From positions 1-42,748 of the forward strand of contig MHFR01000056.1 in assembly GCA_001804285.1 (NCBI GenBank): DNA of 42,748 bases, given 5' to 3'. Both the position numbers and the translations under genes were made by a program. The DNA comes from Candidatus Danuiimicrobium aquiferis. GTDB lineage: Bacteria > Omnitrophota > Omnitrophia > Omnitrophales > Danuiimicrobiaceae. This document shows positions 1-7,672 of the stretch, piece by piece (the first letter of the stretch is position 1; each line of letters starts with the position of its first letter). The notes below the pieces were generated by a model that ran no database searches, had not been told where the DNA came from, and worked only from the letters and a program-made list of their open reading frames with translations.

Positions 1-199
1 TTGCTCAGTAACCTTGATGATGAGGCAACGATTCGATGCCCCTTACTTCCTTCGGTTACCTTTTATTATGAGTCAACTGGATGGTCCTCATTTCGTCGAA
101 TGGATTCCGTTCCGACAATTTTATAGAAAGGTCAAATTTCGGCAGAATACCGCACGATCTTTTTGTCAATGCTGTGAACCGAAAGATAATTCCCATTGG
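1..199. other. Left-edge stretch without a supportable gene
   Basis: I see no recognisable gene here. One plus-strand frame is open from the first base to a stop at 124-126 (41 codons), so it could be the 3' end of a gene cut off by the window edge. Short start-to-stop frames on both strands have unremarkable composition and resemble no family I know. The only useful signal is the candidate promoter that follows. Confidence 0.4.
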
Positions 200-228
200 T
201 TGACGAAAAATAGAGATTCTGATAATAT
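200..228 (+). promoter_or_regulatory. Candidate sigma-70 promoter for the Gfo/Idh-lpxB pair
   Basis: A TTGACG -35 box (200-205) is followed by GATAAT (221-226, 5/6 match, 15-base spacer) or TAATAT (223-228, 17-base spacer). Transcription would start near 234, about 35 bases before the ATG at 271. Surroundings are AT-rich. It was found by eye and is untested. Confidence 0.4.
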
Positions 229-270
229 ATGTTTTTATCATCCTTATAACTTATTGCAATCGATGAAGTT

Positions 271-1227
271 ATGAAAAAATTAAAAGCAGCCGTTATCGGA
301 ACCGGGCACCTCGGAAAAGAACACGCAAGGATTTATCATCTTATTTCGGATGTTGAACTTGTTGCTATCTGCGATTTAGATCCATCGAAAGCTGAGCTGG
401 CTCAACAATTAAACACACGTTTTGTTTCTGACTTTCACGACATTCTATCCGAAATTGATATCGCAAGTGTCGTCACTCCGACGAGCACACATTATAAAGT
501 CGCACGTGATCTTTTGAGTGCAGGGATTCACACATTGGTTGAAAAACCGGTAACCAGCCGCATCGAAGAAGCTGATGAGCTGATTGAAATCGCAAAAGCA
601 AAAAATCTAACCCTTCATGTCGGACATTTGGAACGTTACAACGCCGGTTTCAGAAAAATTGAAAAAATTTCAAAAAATGTCCGTTTTCTTGAGATCCACC
701 GCTTGGGACCTTTCTCGCCGAGAATTTCTGATTGCGGCGTTGTGCTCGACTTGATGATTCACGATCTTGATTTAATTCTCCAATTAGTAAAATCTGAAAT
801 CAGTTCGATCGACGCAATCGGCATCCCGGTTTTAACGCGCTATGAAGATATTGCAAATGTCCGGATCAAATTTAAAAATCATGCTATCGCAAACATTACC
901 GCATCGCGTCTCACGCCTGATCGCCAGCGGAAAATCAGAATTTTCCAGGAAGATGCCTACATCTCTTTAGATTACATCACACAAACAGCTCAGATTTACC
1001 GCAAGGCCAGTTTGCCGCAAGCGCTCTTTGGCGGGAAAATCAGCCGTGAGCAAGTTGAAATTCAGAAAGAAGAACCGCTCAAGGCCGAATTGGAACACTT
1101 TGTCCGGTCAGTTGCCCGCGGCAGTTCCAATGGGAAACCCGATATTCAAGCCCGGGATGCTTTGAAACTGGCCCTCGATATTTTAGATTCTATCAAACAG
1201 AATTCGCCGTTACCAATCCAAGTCTAA
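271..1227 (+). CDS. Gfo/Idh/MocA-family oxidoreductase (possible GnnA-like, lipid A linked)
   Basis: This is a 318-residue NAD(P)-dependent sugar oxidoreductase. The N-terminal Rossmann fold carries the glycine motif IGTGHLG (residues 9-15), and the family's EKP motif is at 91-93, followed by GHLERYN (118-124), which belongs to the substrate pocket. Length is normal for the family. It directly precedes lpxB, probably as one transcript. In Acidithiobacillus a Gfo/Idh enzyme (GnnA) beside lpx genes oxidises UDP-GlcNAc on the way to a 3-amino sugar for lipid A. Its aminotransferase partner GnnB is not in this window, so that role is inference. The start was chosen as the first ATG of the conserved fold; upstream ribosome binding is weak. 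Confidence 0.85.
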   Translation: MKKLKAAVIGTGHLGKEHARIYHLISDVELVAICDLDPSKAELAQQLNTRFVSDFHDILSEIDIASVVTPTSTHYKVARDLLSAGIHTLVEKPVTSRIEEADELIEIAKAKNLTLHVGHLERYNAGFRKIEKISKNVRFLEIHRLGPFSPRISDCGVVLDLMIHDLDLILQLVKSEISSIDAIGIPVLTRYEDIANVRIKFKNHAIANITASRLTPDRQRKIRIFQEDAYISLDYITQTAQIYRKASLPQALFGGKISREQVEIQKEEPLKAELEHFVRSVARGSSNGKPDIQARDALKLALDILDSIKQNSPLPIQV

Positions 1228-1292
1228 ACGAATATTTAACTGACTCAATTTGACCGGTTTTTGAATGAGAGTGATATTACACCTTATATTTT

Positions 1293-1398
1293 GTCATTCC
1301 CGCATGCTGTAGGCGGGAATCCATGTTCGCAGATTCCCGACACCCTGGAAATACAGGGCTGGCCCTCGCTTTACCGAGGGAAAGCATTCGGGAATGAC
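1293..1398. repeat. Palindromic element A1 (106 bp, 10-bp terminal inverted repeats)
   Basis: It begins GTCATTCCCG and ends CGGGAATGAC, a perfect 10-bp terminal inverted repeat. Inside are further hairpins: CCCTG/CAGGG and CCCTCG/CGAGGG. The inner block recurs in the opposite orientation inside the element at 41445-41679. It ends 24 bases before the lpxB start and opens a false N-terminal extension to that gene. Confidence 0.85.
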
Positions 1399-1422
1399 AG
1401 AAAAGTGCGGAACAAATTCACT

Positions 1423-2589
1423 ATGTCGACAAATCAACTTAAAAAAATATTTTTGATCGCCGGCGAAGCATCGGGAGATCTTCACGGCGCATTATTAATT
1501 AAAAAATTAAAAACACTTTACCCCGATATCATCCTTCGCGGATTAGGCGGCCCCCTGATGAAAGCGGAAGGGGTTCAAATCCTCCACGACCTCACGAAAG
1601 AATCTGTGCTTGGCGCAACCGATGTTTTTATCAAATACTTTCACTTTCTTTCTATTTTCAAGCGGGCTTTAAAAGATGCCGAATTATTTAAGCCGGATGC
1701 GATCATTTTAATTGATTACCCCGGATTTAATCTGCGTTTCGCAAAAAAAATAAACAACCGATTCCCCGTCATCTATTATATTTCTCCGCAAATTTGGGCG
1801 TGGGGTAAACGGCGAATTCATGTGATTAAGAAGTTCATCTCTCACATGATTGTTCTTTTTCAGTTCGAAGCAGACATGTACCGGAAATTCAGTGTCCCGG
1901 CGACGTGGGTGGGCCATCCATTGATTGATGAGGTCAAGCCTTCAAAACCTCGAATAGAATTAAGAAAAGAATTATTTCCCCAGGCAGCGACTGGCTTGAA
2001 AGTCGTGACGCTTTTCCCCGGATCACGAAAAACGGAAGTTGAACGGATTTTGCCGGACATGCTTAAAACTGCTCAGGAAATAAAAAAATGCTCCGCCTCC
2101 GGTGCTATCCAATTTCTCTTGGCGGAATCCTCAAACATTTCCGCCGAGCTGTACGATGAAATTTTGAATGCTCATGGTAAGAATTTACCGATCAAGAAAT
2201 TTGAAAACCGGAGCTACGATCTTCTCGCTGCTTCCGACGCGGCTCTCATCACATCAGGAACTGCTACCCTTGAAACCGCTTTATCCAAAACACCCTTTGT
2301 CATTTTTTATAAAACAGCGCGACTCACCTTCTGGCTTGGGCGCTGGCTTGTGAATATTCCATTCATTGGGTTAGTTAACGTTGTCGCCGGAAAAAAAATC
2401 ATCCCTGAATTCCTTCAACATGAAATCCGACCGGAATTAATCGCAAAAGAAATTTTCCTTTTACTTCACGAAGAAGATCTCCGCAAACGAATGATCCAAG
2501 ATTTGGAAGATATCAAAATAAAATTAGGTTTGGCCGGAGCAGCGGGCCGAGCGGCAGAAACCGTCGTTAAACTTCTCACTCATTCTTAA
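1423..2589 (+). CDS. lpxB: Lipid-A-disaccharide synthase
   Basis: LpxB is the peripheral membrane GT19 glycosyltransferase that joins UDP-2,3-diacylglucosamine to lipid X to make the lipid A disaccharide. The N-terminus has the signature FLIAGEASGDLHGA, and the C-terminal half has the SGTATLE block of the UDP-binding site. From the ATG at 1423 the product is 388 residues, the usual size. An open frame reaches back to 1261, but those 54 codons translate palindromic repeat A1 and match nothing in LpxB, so I reject that start. It follows the Gfo/Idh gene and converges with the DUF6941-type gene, 17 bases apart. Its substrate-making partners lpxI, lpxA and lpxC lie nearby on the other strand. Confidence 0.95.
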   Translation: MSTNQLKKIFLIAGEASGDLHGALLIKKLKTLYPDIILRGLGGPLMKAEGVQILHDLTKESVLGATDVFIKYFHFLSIFKRALKDAELFKPDAIILIDYPGFNLRFAKKINNRFPVIYYISPQIWAWGKRRIHVIKKFISHMIVLFQFEADMYRKFSVPATWVGHPLIDEVKPSKPRIELRKELFPQAATGLKVVTLFPGSRKTEVERILPDMLKTAQEIKKCSASGAIQFLLAESSNISAELYDEILNAHGKNLPIKKFENRSYDLLAASDAALITSGTATLETALSKTPFVIFYKTARLTFWLGRWLVNIPFIGLVNVVAGKKIIPEFLQHEIRPELIAKEIFLLLHEEDLRKRMIQDLEDIKIKLGLAGAAGRAAETVVKLLTHS

Positions 2590-2606
2590 TTAGAACCCGT
2601 CATTGT

Positions 2607-3080
2607 TCACGCAGCCGCAGGAGGCGGTGGCGGAGATTTTTCTTCTTCTTTTGGTTTGGGTGGCTCTTCTTTGGGCGGCTCCATTTGAATTAACCGGAGC
2701 GGCACACTTTTCACACCGTGACCATTCACGAAAATTTCAAATGAATAATCGCCAAAAGTGCTAAGCTGGGTATTGAAAAAATTAATCGCGGTTAAAAATG
2801 CTGTGCGGTAACCTTTTTCTGACTTGGGCGATCGTTTCAAGCTAAATTGACCGGGAACAGCTAGAACCTTTTTCCCATCCGCATCAATTAATCTCACTTC
2901 CAGTTTATACATCTGATCACATTCAGCTGGAGAAAAAAGAAAACGCATGGCCAGCGTCATCGCCTGATGTTTTACGGGAACTTTAACGGCATAGAGGCTG
3001 TCGAATGCGCCCCCCAAAAGATAAAGCTTACCATTGACAATATCCGCACGATCAGCAAGCAAAGCAAAATCAACTTCCAC
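2607..3080 (-). CDS. DUF6941-type protein with proline-rich tail
   Basis: A 157-residue protein starting at GTG (3080-3078), preceded by a strong AGGAGGAG ribosome site. The opening (VDFALLADRADIVNGKLYLLGG) resembles the DUF6941 family, small beta-sandwich-like proteins of unknown function; I am fairly but not fully sure of that match. There is no signal peptide. The last 25 or so residues are low complexity, rich in Pro, Lys and Glu and ending PPPPPAAA, suggesting a flexible tail. It faces lpxB tail to tail and stands apart from glnA, separated by the stem-loop cluster at 3170-3312. I assign no function. Confidence 0.65.
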   Translation of the reverse strand: MEVDFALLADRADIVNGKLYLLGGAFDSLYAVKVPVKHQAMTLAMRFLFSPAECDQMYKLEVRLIDADGKKVLAVPGQFSLKRSPKSEKGYRTAFLTAINFFNTQLSTFGDYSFEIFVNGHGVKSVPLRLIQMEPPKEEPPKPKEEEKSPPPPPAAA

Positions 3081-3389
3081 CCTCTCCTCCTGTTTATGAA
3101 AGTATCCTACTCGGGAAAAACAGTTAGCCCGGATTCCTTATCGCTAATGAGAAATTCAGCTCGTTAGAGCTGCGGTGCAAAGATGATTTGTATCTTTGCG
3201 ACGCAGGGCTTATCTTTTGCGCCCTGATTTAACAAGGGCGTAAAACTTTGGGCGCAATTATTTGTGCCCAAAGCGACTTTCTCGTCGCTTTTGTAAATCG
3301 ACGAGAAAGTCGGGTTAGGGCAATATGAAAACAAGATGAATCTATCATTTTCAGAAAACAAAATGCAAACAATAAATTCCTACTAATTC
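3081..3389. other. Gene-free stretch dominated by consecutive stem-loops
   Basis: No coding sequence is supported here. The middle 140 bases are almost entirely inverted repeats, listed separately. The flanks (3081-3165 and 3315-3389) show no strong promoter or T-tailed terminator that I can defend. Confidence 0.6.
3170..3312. repeat. Cluster of four stem-loops between glnA and the DUF6941 gene
   Basis: Stem 1 is 3170-3206, CTGCG and GCAAAGAT pairing with ATCTTTGC and CGCAG across a 2x2 internal loop. Stem 2 is CAGGGC 3204-3209 with GCCCTG 3221-3226, or alternatively CGCCCT 3220-3225 with AGGGCG 3235-3240. Stem 3 is CTTTGGGC 3246-3253 with GCCCAAAG 3266-3273. Stem 4 is a perfect 14-bp repeat, CGACTTTCTCGTCG 3274-3287 with 3299-3312. 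No T-run follows on either strand, so a simple terminator is unlikely. Confidence 0.8.
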
Positions 3390-4868
3390 TTAAACATCAA
3401 AATACAGGTAAAACTCGTGCGGATGCGGGCGAAGTTGAACCTGCGCAATGTCAACGCTACGTTTGTAATCAATCCACGTATCAATAACATCTTTGGTAAA
3501 CACATCTCCCTGGAGTAAGAATTCATGATCCTTTTCCAAAGCATCCAATGATTCTGACAACGAGCCAGGAACGGTCTTAATATTAACCTTTTCCTTCTCA
3601 TCCAATTCATAGATATTCCGGTCAATCGCAGGACCCGGATCAATTTTATTGATGATTCCGTCAAGACCCGCCAACAAAATCGCCGGAAACACAAGGTACG
3701 GATTGCAGCTTGGATCCGGACAACGAAATTCAATTCGTTTTGAACTCGGCGCGCTCGAATACATCGGGATACGAATCGCAGCAGAACGGTTGCGGGCCGA
3801 ATAAACCAAATTGACCGGCGCTTCATATCCAGGAACAAGCCGTTTATATGAATTCGTCGTCGGCGCGGCAAATGCGAGAATCGCGGCAGCATGTTTCAAA
3901 ATTCCGCCGATATAATATTTACAATTTTCGCTAATTAACGCATATCCCTTTGAATCATAAAACGTGTTCTTATCTTCTTTCCAAATACTTGAATGCACAT
4001 GCATCCCGCTTCCGTTATCGCTAAAAATCGGCTTCGGCATGAATGTTACAGTCTTATTATGCCGGCGGGCAACATTCTTAACGACATACTTATACATCAA
4101 TAACTGATCCGCCATTTTCACAAGAGGCGAATAACGGATATCCACTTCGCATTGTCCCGCCGTCGCCACTTCATGATGATGACATTCGATCGGGACGCCG
4201 ACTTGCCGAAGTAGAAGCATCATCTCTGACCGGATATCCATCAGCGTATCATGCGGAGGAACCGGAAAATATCCTTCTTTATAACGGCACTTATACCCTA
4301 AATTCGGGTTTTCATCTTTTCCCGTATTCCAATCCCCTTCTTTCGAATCAATATAGTAATAACCAAAATTTTCACCTTGATCAAAACGTATACTATCGAA
4401 AATGAAAAATTCTGCTTCCGGCCCCCAATAACTCTGATCCCCAAGCTTGGTTTTTTTAAGATATTCTTCAGCTTTCTTGGCAATATACCGAGGATCACGC
4501 GAATAGGGTTCTCTCGTAATCGGATCATAAATATCGCAAATAATACTCAAGGTCGGGACCTCACAAATGGGATCGATCACAGCAGTTGTGGGATCGGGCA
4601 TTAACACCATGTCCGATTCCTGAATTTTCTTAAAACCGCGAATAGAAGATCCGTCAAACCCAAGCCCCTCTTTCCAAACATTGTCTTTAAAGAAATCTTC
4701 CGCTGGAAATGAGGTGTGCTGCCAGAGCCCCGGCAAATCATTAAATTTCAAGTCCACAATTTTTAAATTATTCTTCTTAATAAATGCCTTCACATCTTCG
4801 GGTGATTTGGCATTTGCCGATAAATTAGCATCCCCACATCCATCTTTCTCTGTTACTAATGTCGTCAT
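3390..4868 (-). CDS. glnA: Glutamine synthetase type I
   Basis: GS makes glutamine from glutamate, ammonia and ATP in the cytoplasm. The 492-residue product has the GS signatures GFDGSSIRGF (about 71-80), NGSGMHVH (285-292, ATP/glutamate site) and VPGYEAPVNL. A tyrosine at about 420 in NIYELDEKE sits where the adenylylation site of type I-beta enzymes lies, so covalent control is possible. The ATG at 4868 is chosen over the one at 4892 because CAGGAGGAGA lies just before it. Upstream is a consensus sigma-54 promoter, and next to it a sigma-54 activator gene, pointing to nitrogen-responsive expression. It is read as its own unit, with about 60 bases of leader. Confidence 0.97.
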   Translation of the reverse strand: MTTLVTEKDGCGDANLSANAKSPEDVKAFIKKNNLKIVDLKFNDLPGLWQHTSFPAEDFFKDNVWKEGLGFDGSSIRGFKKIQESDMVLMPDPTTAVIDPICEVPTLSIICDIYDPITREPYSRDPRYIAKKAEEYLKKTKLGDQSYWGPEAEFFIFDSIRFDQGENFGYYYIDSKEGDWNTGKDENPNLGYKCRYKEGYFPVPPHDTLMDIRSEMMLLLRQVGVPIECHHHEVATAGQCEVDIRYSPLVKMADQLLMYKYVVKNVARRHNKTVTFMPKPIFSDNGSGMHVHSSIWKEDKNTFYDSKGYALISENCKYYIGGILKHAAAILAFAAPTTNSYKRLVPGYEAPVNLVYSARNRSAAIRIPMYSSAPSSKRIEFRCPDPSCNPYLVFPAILLAGLDGIINKIDPGPAIDRNIYELDEKEKVNIKTVPGSLSESLDALEKDHEFLLQGDVFTKDVIDTWIDYKRSVDIAQVQLRPHPHEFYLYFDV

Positions 4869-4942
4869 TTTTATCTCCTCCTGTTTTGTCATGATAATCT
4901 CTACTGATTAAACATAGCCTTGCGAATCAGTGCTAATAAATT

Positions 4943-4958
4943 TGCAATAGCTGTGCCA
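4943..4958 (-). promoter_or_regulatory. Sigma-54 (-24/-12) promoter of glnA
   Basis: Read on the minus strand the site is TGGCAC, five bases, TTGCA, an exact match to the sigma-54 consensus TGGCAC-N5-TTGCW. Transcription would begin near 4932, about 63 bases before the glnA ATG. Sigma-54 control of glnA is well established in other bacteria, and a bacterial enhancer-binding protein is encoded just upstream. Confidence 0.85.
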
Positions 4959-5042
4959 TTTGTGTCTAAACTTTATTATTTTAAAAATCAGATAAAAATT
5001 ATAAATAATTGTTTGCTTAATAAAATTTATTATAACCCATAT

Positions 5043-5084
5043 GACATAAATGTTATTTTTGAGAAAAATTTCTACAATTATGTC
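5043..5084. promoter_or_regulatory. Nested inverted repeat, candidate enhancer (UAS) for the sigma-54 activator
   Basis: An outer repeat GACATAA (5043-5049) / TTATGTC (5078-5084) encloses an almost concentric inner repeat ATTTTT-GAG-AAAAAT (5055-5069). The centre lies about 130 bases upstream of the predicted glnA start site, the range where enhancer-binding proteins usually bind. Binding is inference. Confidence 0.4.
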
Positions 5085-5102
5085 CAAGGCGTGAATAAAA
5101 TT

Positions 5103-6647
5103 TTATGCTAAACCGTACTGTTTGACCTTATATCCAAGCATCCGTTCCGTAACCCCCAACAATTGAGATGCTTTCCGCTTATTCCCCTTCGTTTGATTTA
5201 AAGCATTTACCAACAGCCTCCGCTCCAACCGCTCAACCGCTTTAGGCAAATTCTGAATATCCCCATTCTCCAATTCATCTTCTCCCGCAGGCCGGATATT
5301 CGCACGCAAATCCAAAGGAAAGTGTTCTCGCTCAATGGTTTCCCCCTGACACATCACAGTCGCCCGTTCAATCGCGTTTTCAAGTTCGCGGACATTCCCG
5401 GGCCATGTGTAATTCATAATATATTCCCATGCATCATCAGAAACTTTTTTGATTTGCTTGTTGTTTGATTTATTTGCTTTATCAATAAAATGCTGAACAA
5501 GTAACGGCAAATCTTCTTTCCGGTCCCTCAGTGGAGGAAGAAAAATCGGAATCACATTTAACCGATAGTATAAATCTTCCCGGAAACGGCCTTCGCGCAC
5601 TTCCTTTTCAAGATCTTTATTCGTTGCCGCAACAAACCGGATATCTGCCCGAATAACTTCAAGTCCGCCAACCCGTTCAAATTCTTTTTCCTGAAGCACC
5701 CGCAACAATTTTACCTGCGTTGCTGGGGAAATATCGCCAATTTCATCAAGAAAAATCGTGCCGGTATGCGCAATCTCAAATTTCCCTTTTTTCAGCGCAG
5801 TCGCCCCAGTGAAGGCCCCTTTTTCATATCCAAAAATTTCGCTTTCAAGCAATGTCTCCGGCAAAGCCGCACACGACACTTTGACAAAAGGATTCTCCGC
5901 ACGAGAACTTCTGTAATGAATTGCATGCGCGACCAACTCCTTTCCCGTTCCACTCTCACCCCGAATCAGCACATTGGCTTTACTCATCGACACAAGATCA
6001 ATCGAAGAATACACATCAATCATCCGTTTGCTGGTCCCTATAATATTGACCGGGCGATACCGCTCTTTCAGTTCATTTTTAAGCCGCAGATTTTCAAACG
6101 TTAAATCTTCGCGATCCTTCCGGACCAATTTGTTTACCTTGACTGCCTGTGCGATATAGTTGCTAATGATAGTCAAAAATTTCACATCTTCATCAAAACC
6201 GGTTCCTTCCTGAAACAAAAGATCTACACTCAATGCCCCGACCGTTTTTCCTTCTAATTTAATAGGAACACAAATGAACGAGATTTTTGATTTTGTTAAA
6301 GCATCTCGGGCCTGAGTGCGATTGAGAAAAAGAGGTTCTTCACCGATATTCGGAACCACAAGGGGCTCCCCCGTAGCAACAACCTTGCCTGTGACCCCTT
6401 CACCTAACTTATATTTTCCCCTTTTTATTTCAGCATTCTCGAGACCATAAGCTTCCTGAATTGAAAGCTCATTTGTTTCGGGATTAAGAAGTGTCAACGT
6501 CCCTCTGTGCATTCCTAAATGTTCATGTAAAACCGGCAGAATTTTCTTCATCACCGTTTTCAAGTCAAGTGTCGACGAAATCGCCTGTAGAATTTCCGTC
6601 AGCGCCGTCAATTTAATATTTTCAGAACCTACCGCTTCTTGTTTCAT
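5103..6647 (-). CDS. Sigma-54-dependent transcriptional activator (GAF-AAA+-Fis)
   Basis: A 514-residue bacterial enhancer-binding protein. A GAF sensor domain spans about 25-175. The AAA+ motor spans about 200-430, with Walker A GESGTGKE (230-237), the sigma-54 contact loop GAFTGA (277-282) and Walker B FLDEIGD (299-305). A Fis-type helix-turn-helix is at about 470-512. No receiver domain is present, so the architecture is NifA/NorR-like rather than NtrC-like, and the GAF domain probably binds a small molecule. It starts 4 bases after the lpxI stop, so it is likely co-transcribed with lpxI. The glnA sigma-54 promoter lies just beyond its 3' end, which makes glnA a probable target. Confidence 0.93.
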   Translation of the reverse strand: MKQEAVGSENIKLTALTEILQAISSTLDLKTVMKKILPVLHEHLGMHRGTLTLLNPETNELSIQEAYGLENAEIKRGKYKLGEGVTGKVVATGEPLVVPNIGEEPLFLNRTQARDALTKSKISFICVPIKLEGKTVGALSVDLLFQEGTGFDEDVKFLTIISNYIAQAVKVNKLVRKDREDLTFENLRLKNELKERYRPVNIIGTSKRMIDVYSSIDLVSMSKANVLIRGESGTGKELVAHAIHYRSSRAENPFVKVSCAALPETLLESEIFGYEKGAFTGATALKKGKFEIAHTGTIFLDEIGDISPATQVKLLRVLQEKEFERVGGLEVIRADIRFVAATNKDLEKEVREGRFREDLYYRLNVIPIFLPPLRDRKEDLPLLVQHFIDKANKSNNKQIKKVSDDAWEYIMNYTWPGNVRELENAIERATVMCQGETIEREHFPLDLRANIRPAGEDELENGDIQNLPKAVERLERRLLVNALNQTKGNKRKASQLLGVTERMLGYKVKQYGLA

Positions 6648-6651
6648 AAGT

Positions 6652-7467
6652 TTAAATTTTCTTTGCCATTAAACAAATTTTGTTCTCGTTTGCCCGTTTC
6701 ACAAGCTCTGCACGATCTAACACAATTGTTTTTTTCGCTTCAAACACCAATATTTTAGCTCCCGTTTCAATCATGACATCAATCGTCGTTAAACCAACCG
6801 CCGGAACATCAAACCGCATATCTTGATTCGGTTTAGTCACTTTAACAACAATTGCATCGCCATTTCCTAATTTCCCGCCGCGGCGAATGGCTTCATCCGT
6901 TCCTTCAATTGCTTCCACCGCAAGAATTGCTTGATTTTTGACAACGACTGTTTGTCCAATATCAAGCCTCCCCATTTCTTTCGCAAGAAAGACGCCATAT
7001 TCAATATCTTTAATCTCTTTCTCATTCGGTTTCCGTTTGGTCAATACTCCTTCGGGCGGCAACATATCCTCGCTTAAGTAAGTCGTGGAATCAAGGAGTT
7101 CAATTCCTTTTTCATTTAGAAACTTAGCGATCCCTCCAAGGAGTGTGTCATCGCTATGATTTTTCGTCATCGCAAGCACCTTGATCATGTCAAAGTCCGG
7201 CCGAACTTCGCCCTTGAAAAGATTTGTTTTTGTAATTTTTCCGGCCATCATTGTTTTTTCAACATTTTCTCGTTTAAAAAATTTTACAAGCCGCCCCAAT
7301 TCACCGACTCGAATCCATTCAATAGAATCTGCAATTTTCTCGAGTTCCGGTTCGGCCTCTCCACGAAGCGCACAAACTATCGTTTTCAGTCCCAGTTTTC
7401 TTGCTTCTTTCAATATATAAAATGGCAACCGTCCATTTCCCGCAATCAATCCTATATTTTTAACCAT
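6652..7467 (-). CDS. lpxI: UDP-2,3-diacylglucosamine pyrophosphatase LpxI
   Basis: LpxI hydrolyses UDP-2,3-diacylglucosamine to lipid X and UMP, replacing LpxH in many non-gammaproteobacteria. At 271 residues it has the usual DUF1009 length. The N-terminal NIGLIAGNGRLP motif is diagnostic, and the C-terminal half has the conserved RFDVPAVG and KTIVLDRAELV segments. The ATG at 7467 has GAGGAT about 6 bases upstream. It is separated from lpxA by 205 bases that hold a likely promoter and operator, so it may be regulated apart from lpxC-lpxA. The sigma-54 activator gene follows 4 bases downstream. Confidence 0.95.
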   Translation of the reverse strand: MVKNIGLIAGNGRLPFYILKEARKLGLKTIVCALRGEAEPELEKIADSIEWIRVGELGRLVKFFKRENVEKTMMAGKITKTNLFKGEVRPDFDMIKVLAMTKNHSDDTLLGGIAKFLNEKGIELLDSTTYLSEDMLPPEGVLTKRKPNEKEIKDIEYGVFLAKEMGRLDIGQTVVVKNQAILAVEAIEGTDEAIRRGGKLGNGDAIVVKVTKPNQDMRFDVPAVGLTTIDVMIETGAKILVFEAKKTIVLDRAELVKRANENKICLMAKKI

Positions 7468-7506
7468 ATTTAAATCCTCATATTCTTTGGCGAATCAAAT
7501 TCAAAT

Positions 7507-7524
7507 ATCTACAATAATGTAGAT
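7507..7524. promoter_or_regulatory. Perfect inverted repeat overlapping the lpxI promoter, candidate operator
   Basis: ATCTACA (7507-7513), ATAA, TGTAGAT (7518-7524) form a perfect dyad. It overlaps the -10 box and likely start site of the promoter at 7523-7551, the usual place for a repressor. The binding protein is unknown. Confidence 0.4.
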
Positions 7525-7551
7525 TTTACCACGTTACATTTTTGTATACAA
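7523..7551 (-). promoter_or_regulatory. Candidate extended -10 promoter for lpxI and the activator gene
   Basis: On the minus strand a TAAAAT -10 box (7528-7523) is preceded by TGG, giving an extended -10. A TTGTAT (7551-7546) lies 17 bases upstream as a weak -35. It sits about 56 bases before the lpxI ATG in an AT-rich gap. Confidence 0.4.
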
Positions 7552-7672
7552 ATTAATTTTTAAATAACATTATTGGAATATACTACAAGTCACTTATTAA
7601 TAACCACTTGCGATTGAATAAATAATGAAAAGTGAATAGCCCTTGAGGATTTTTACCTGACTTATGAGTGAA

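Noticed and set aside
14-274. 86-codon plus-strand frame ahead of the Gfo/Idh gene
   Set aside because: It overlaps the candidate promoter, has no family resemblance and no ribosome site that I can see.
3274-3312. Perfect 14-bp stem as the glnA terminator
   Set aside because: No T-run follows on the minus strand and another stem comes directly after it.
3164-3361. 65-codon minus-strand frame over the stem-loop cluster
   Set aside because: The frame simply crosses perfect palindromes; composition follows the hairpins and nothing resembles a protein family.
3383-3892. 169-codon minus-strand frame inside glnA
   Set aside because: It is a shadow of glnA, rich in Arg, Trp and Cys as expected for a wrong frame.
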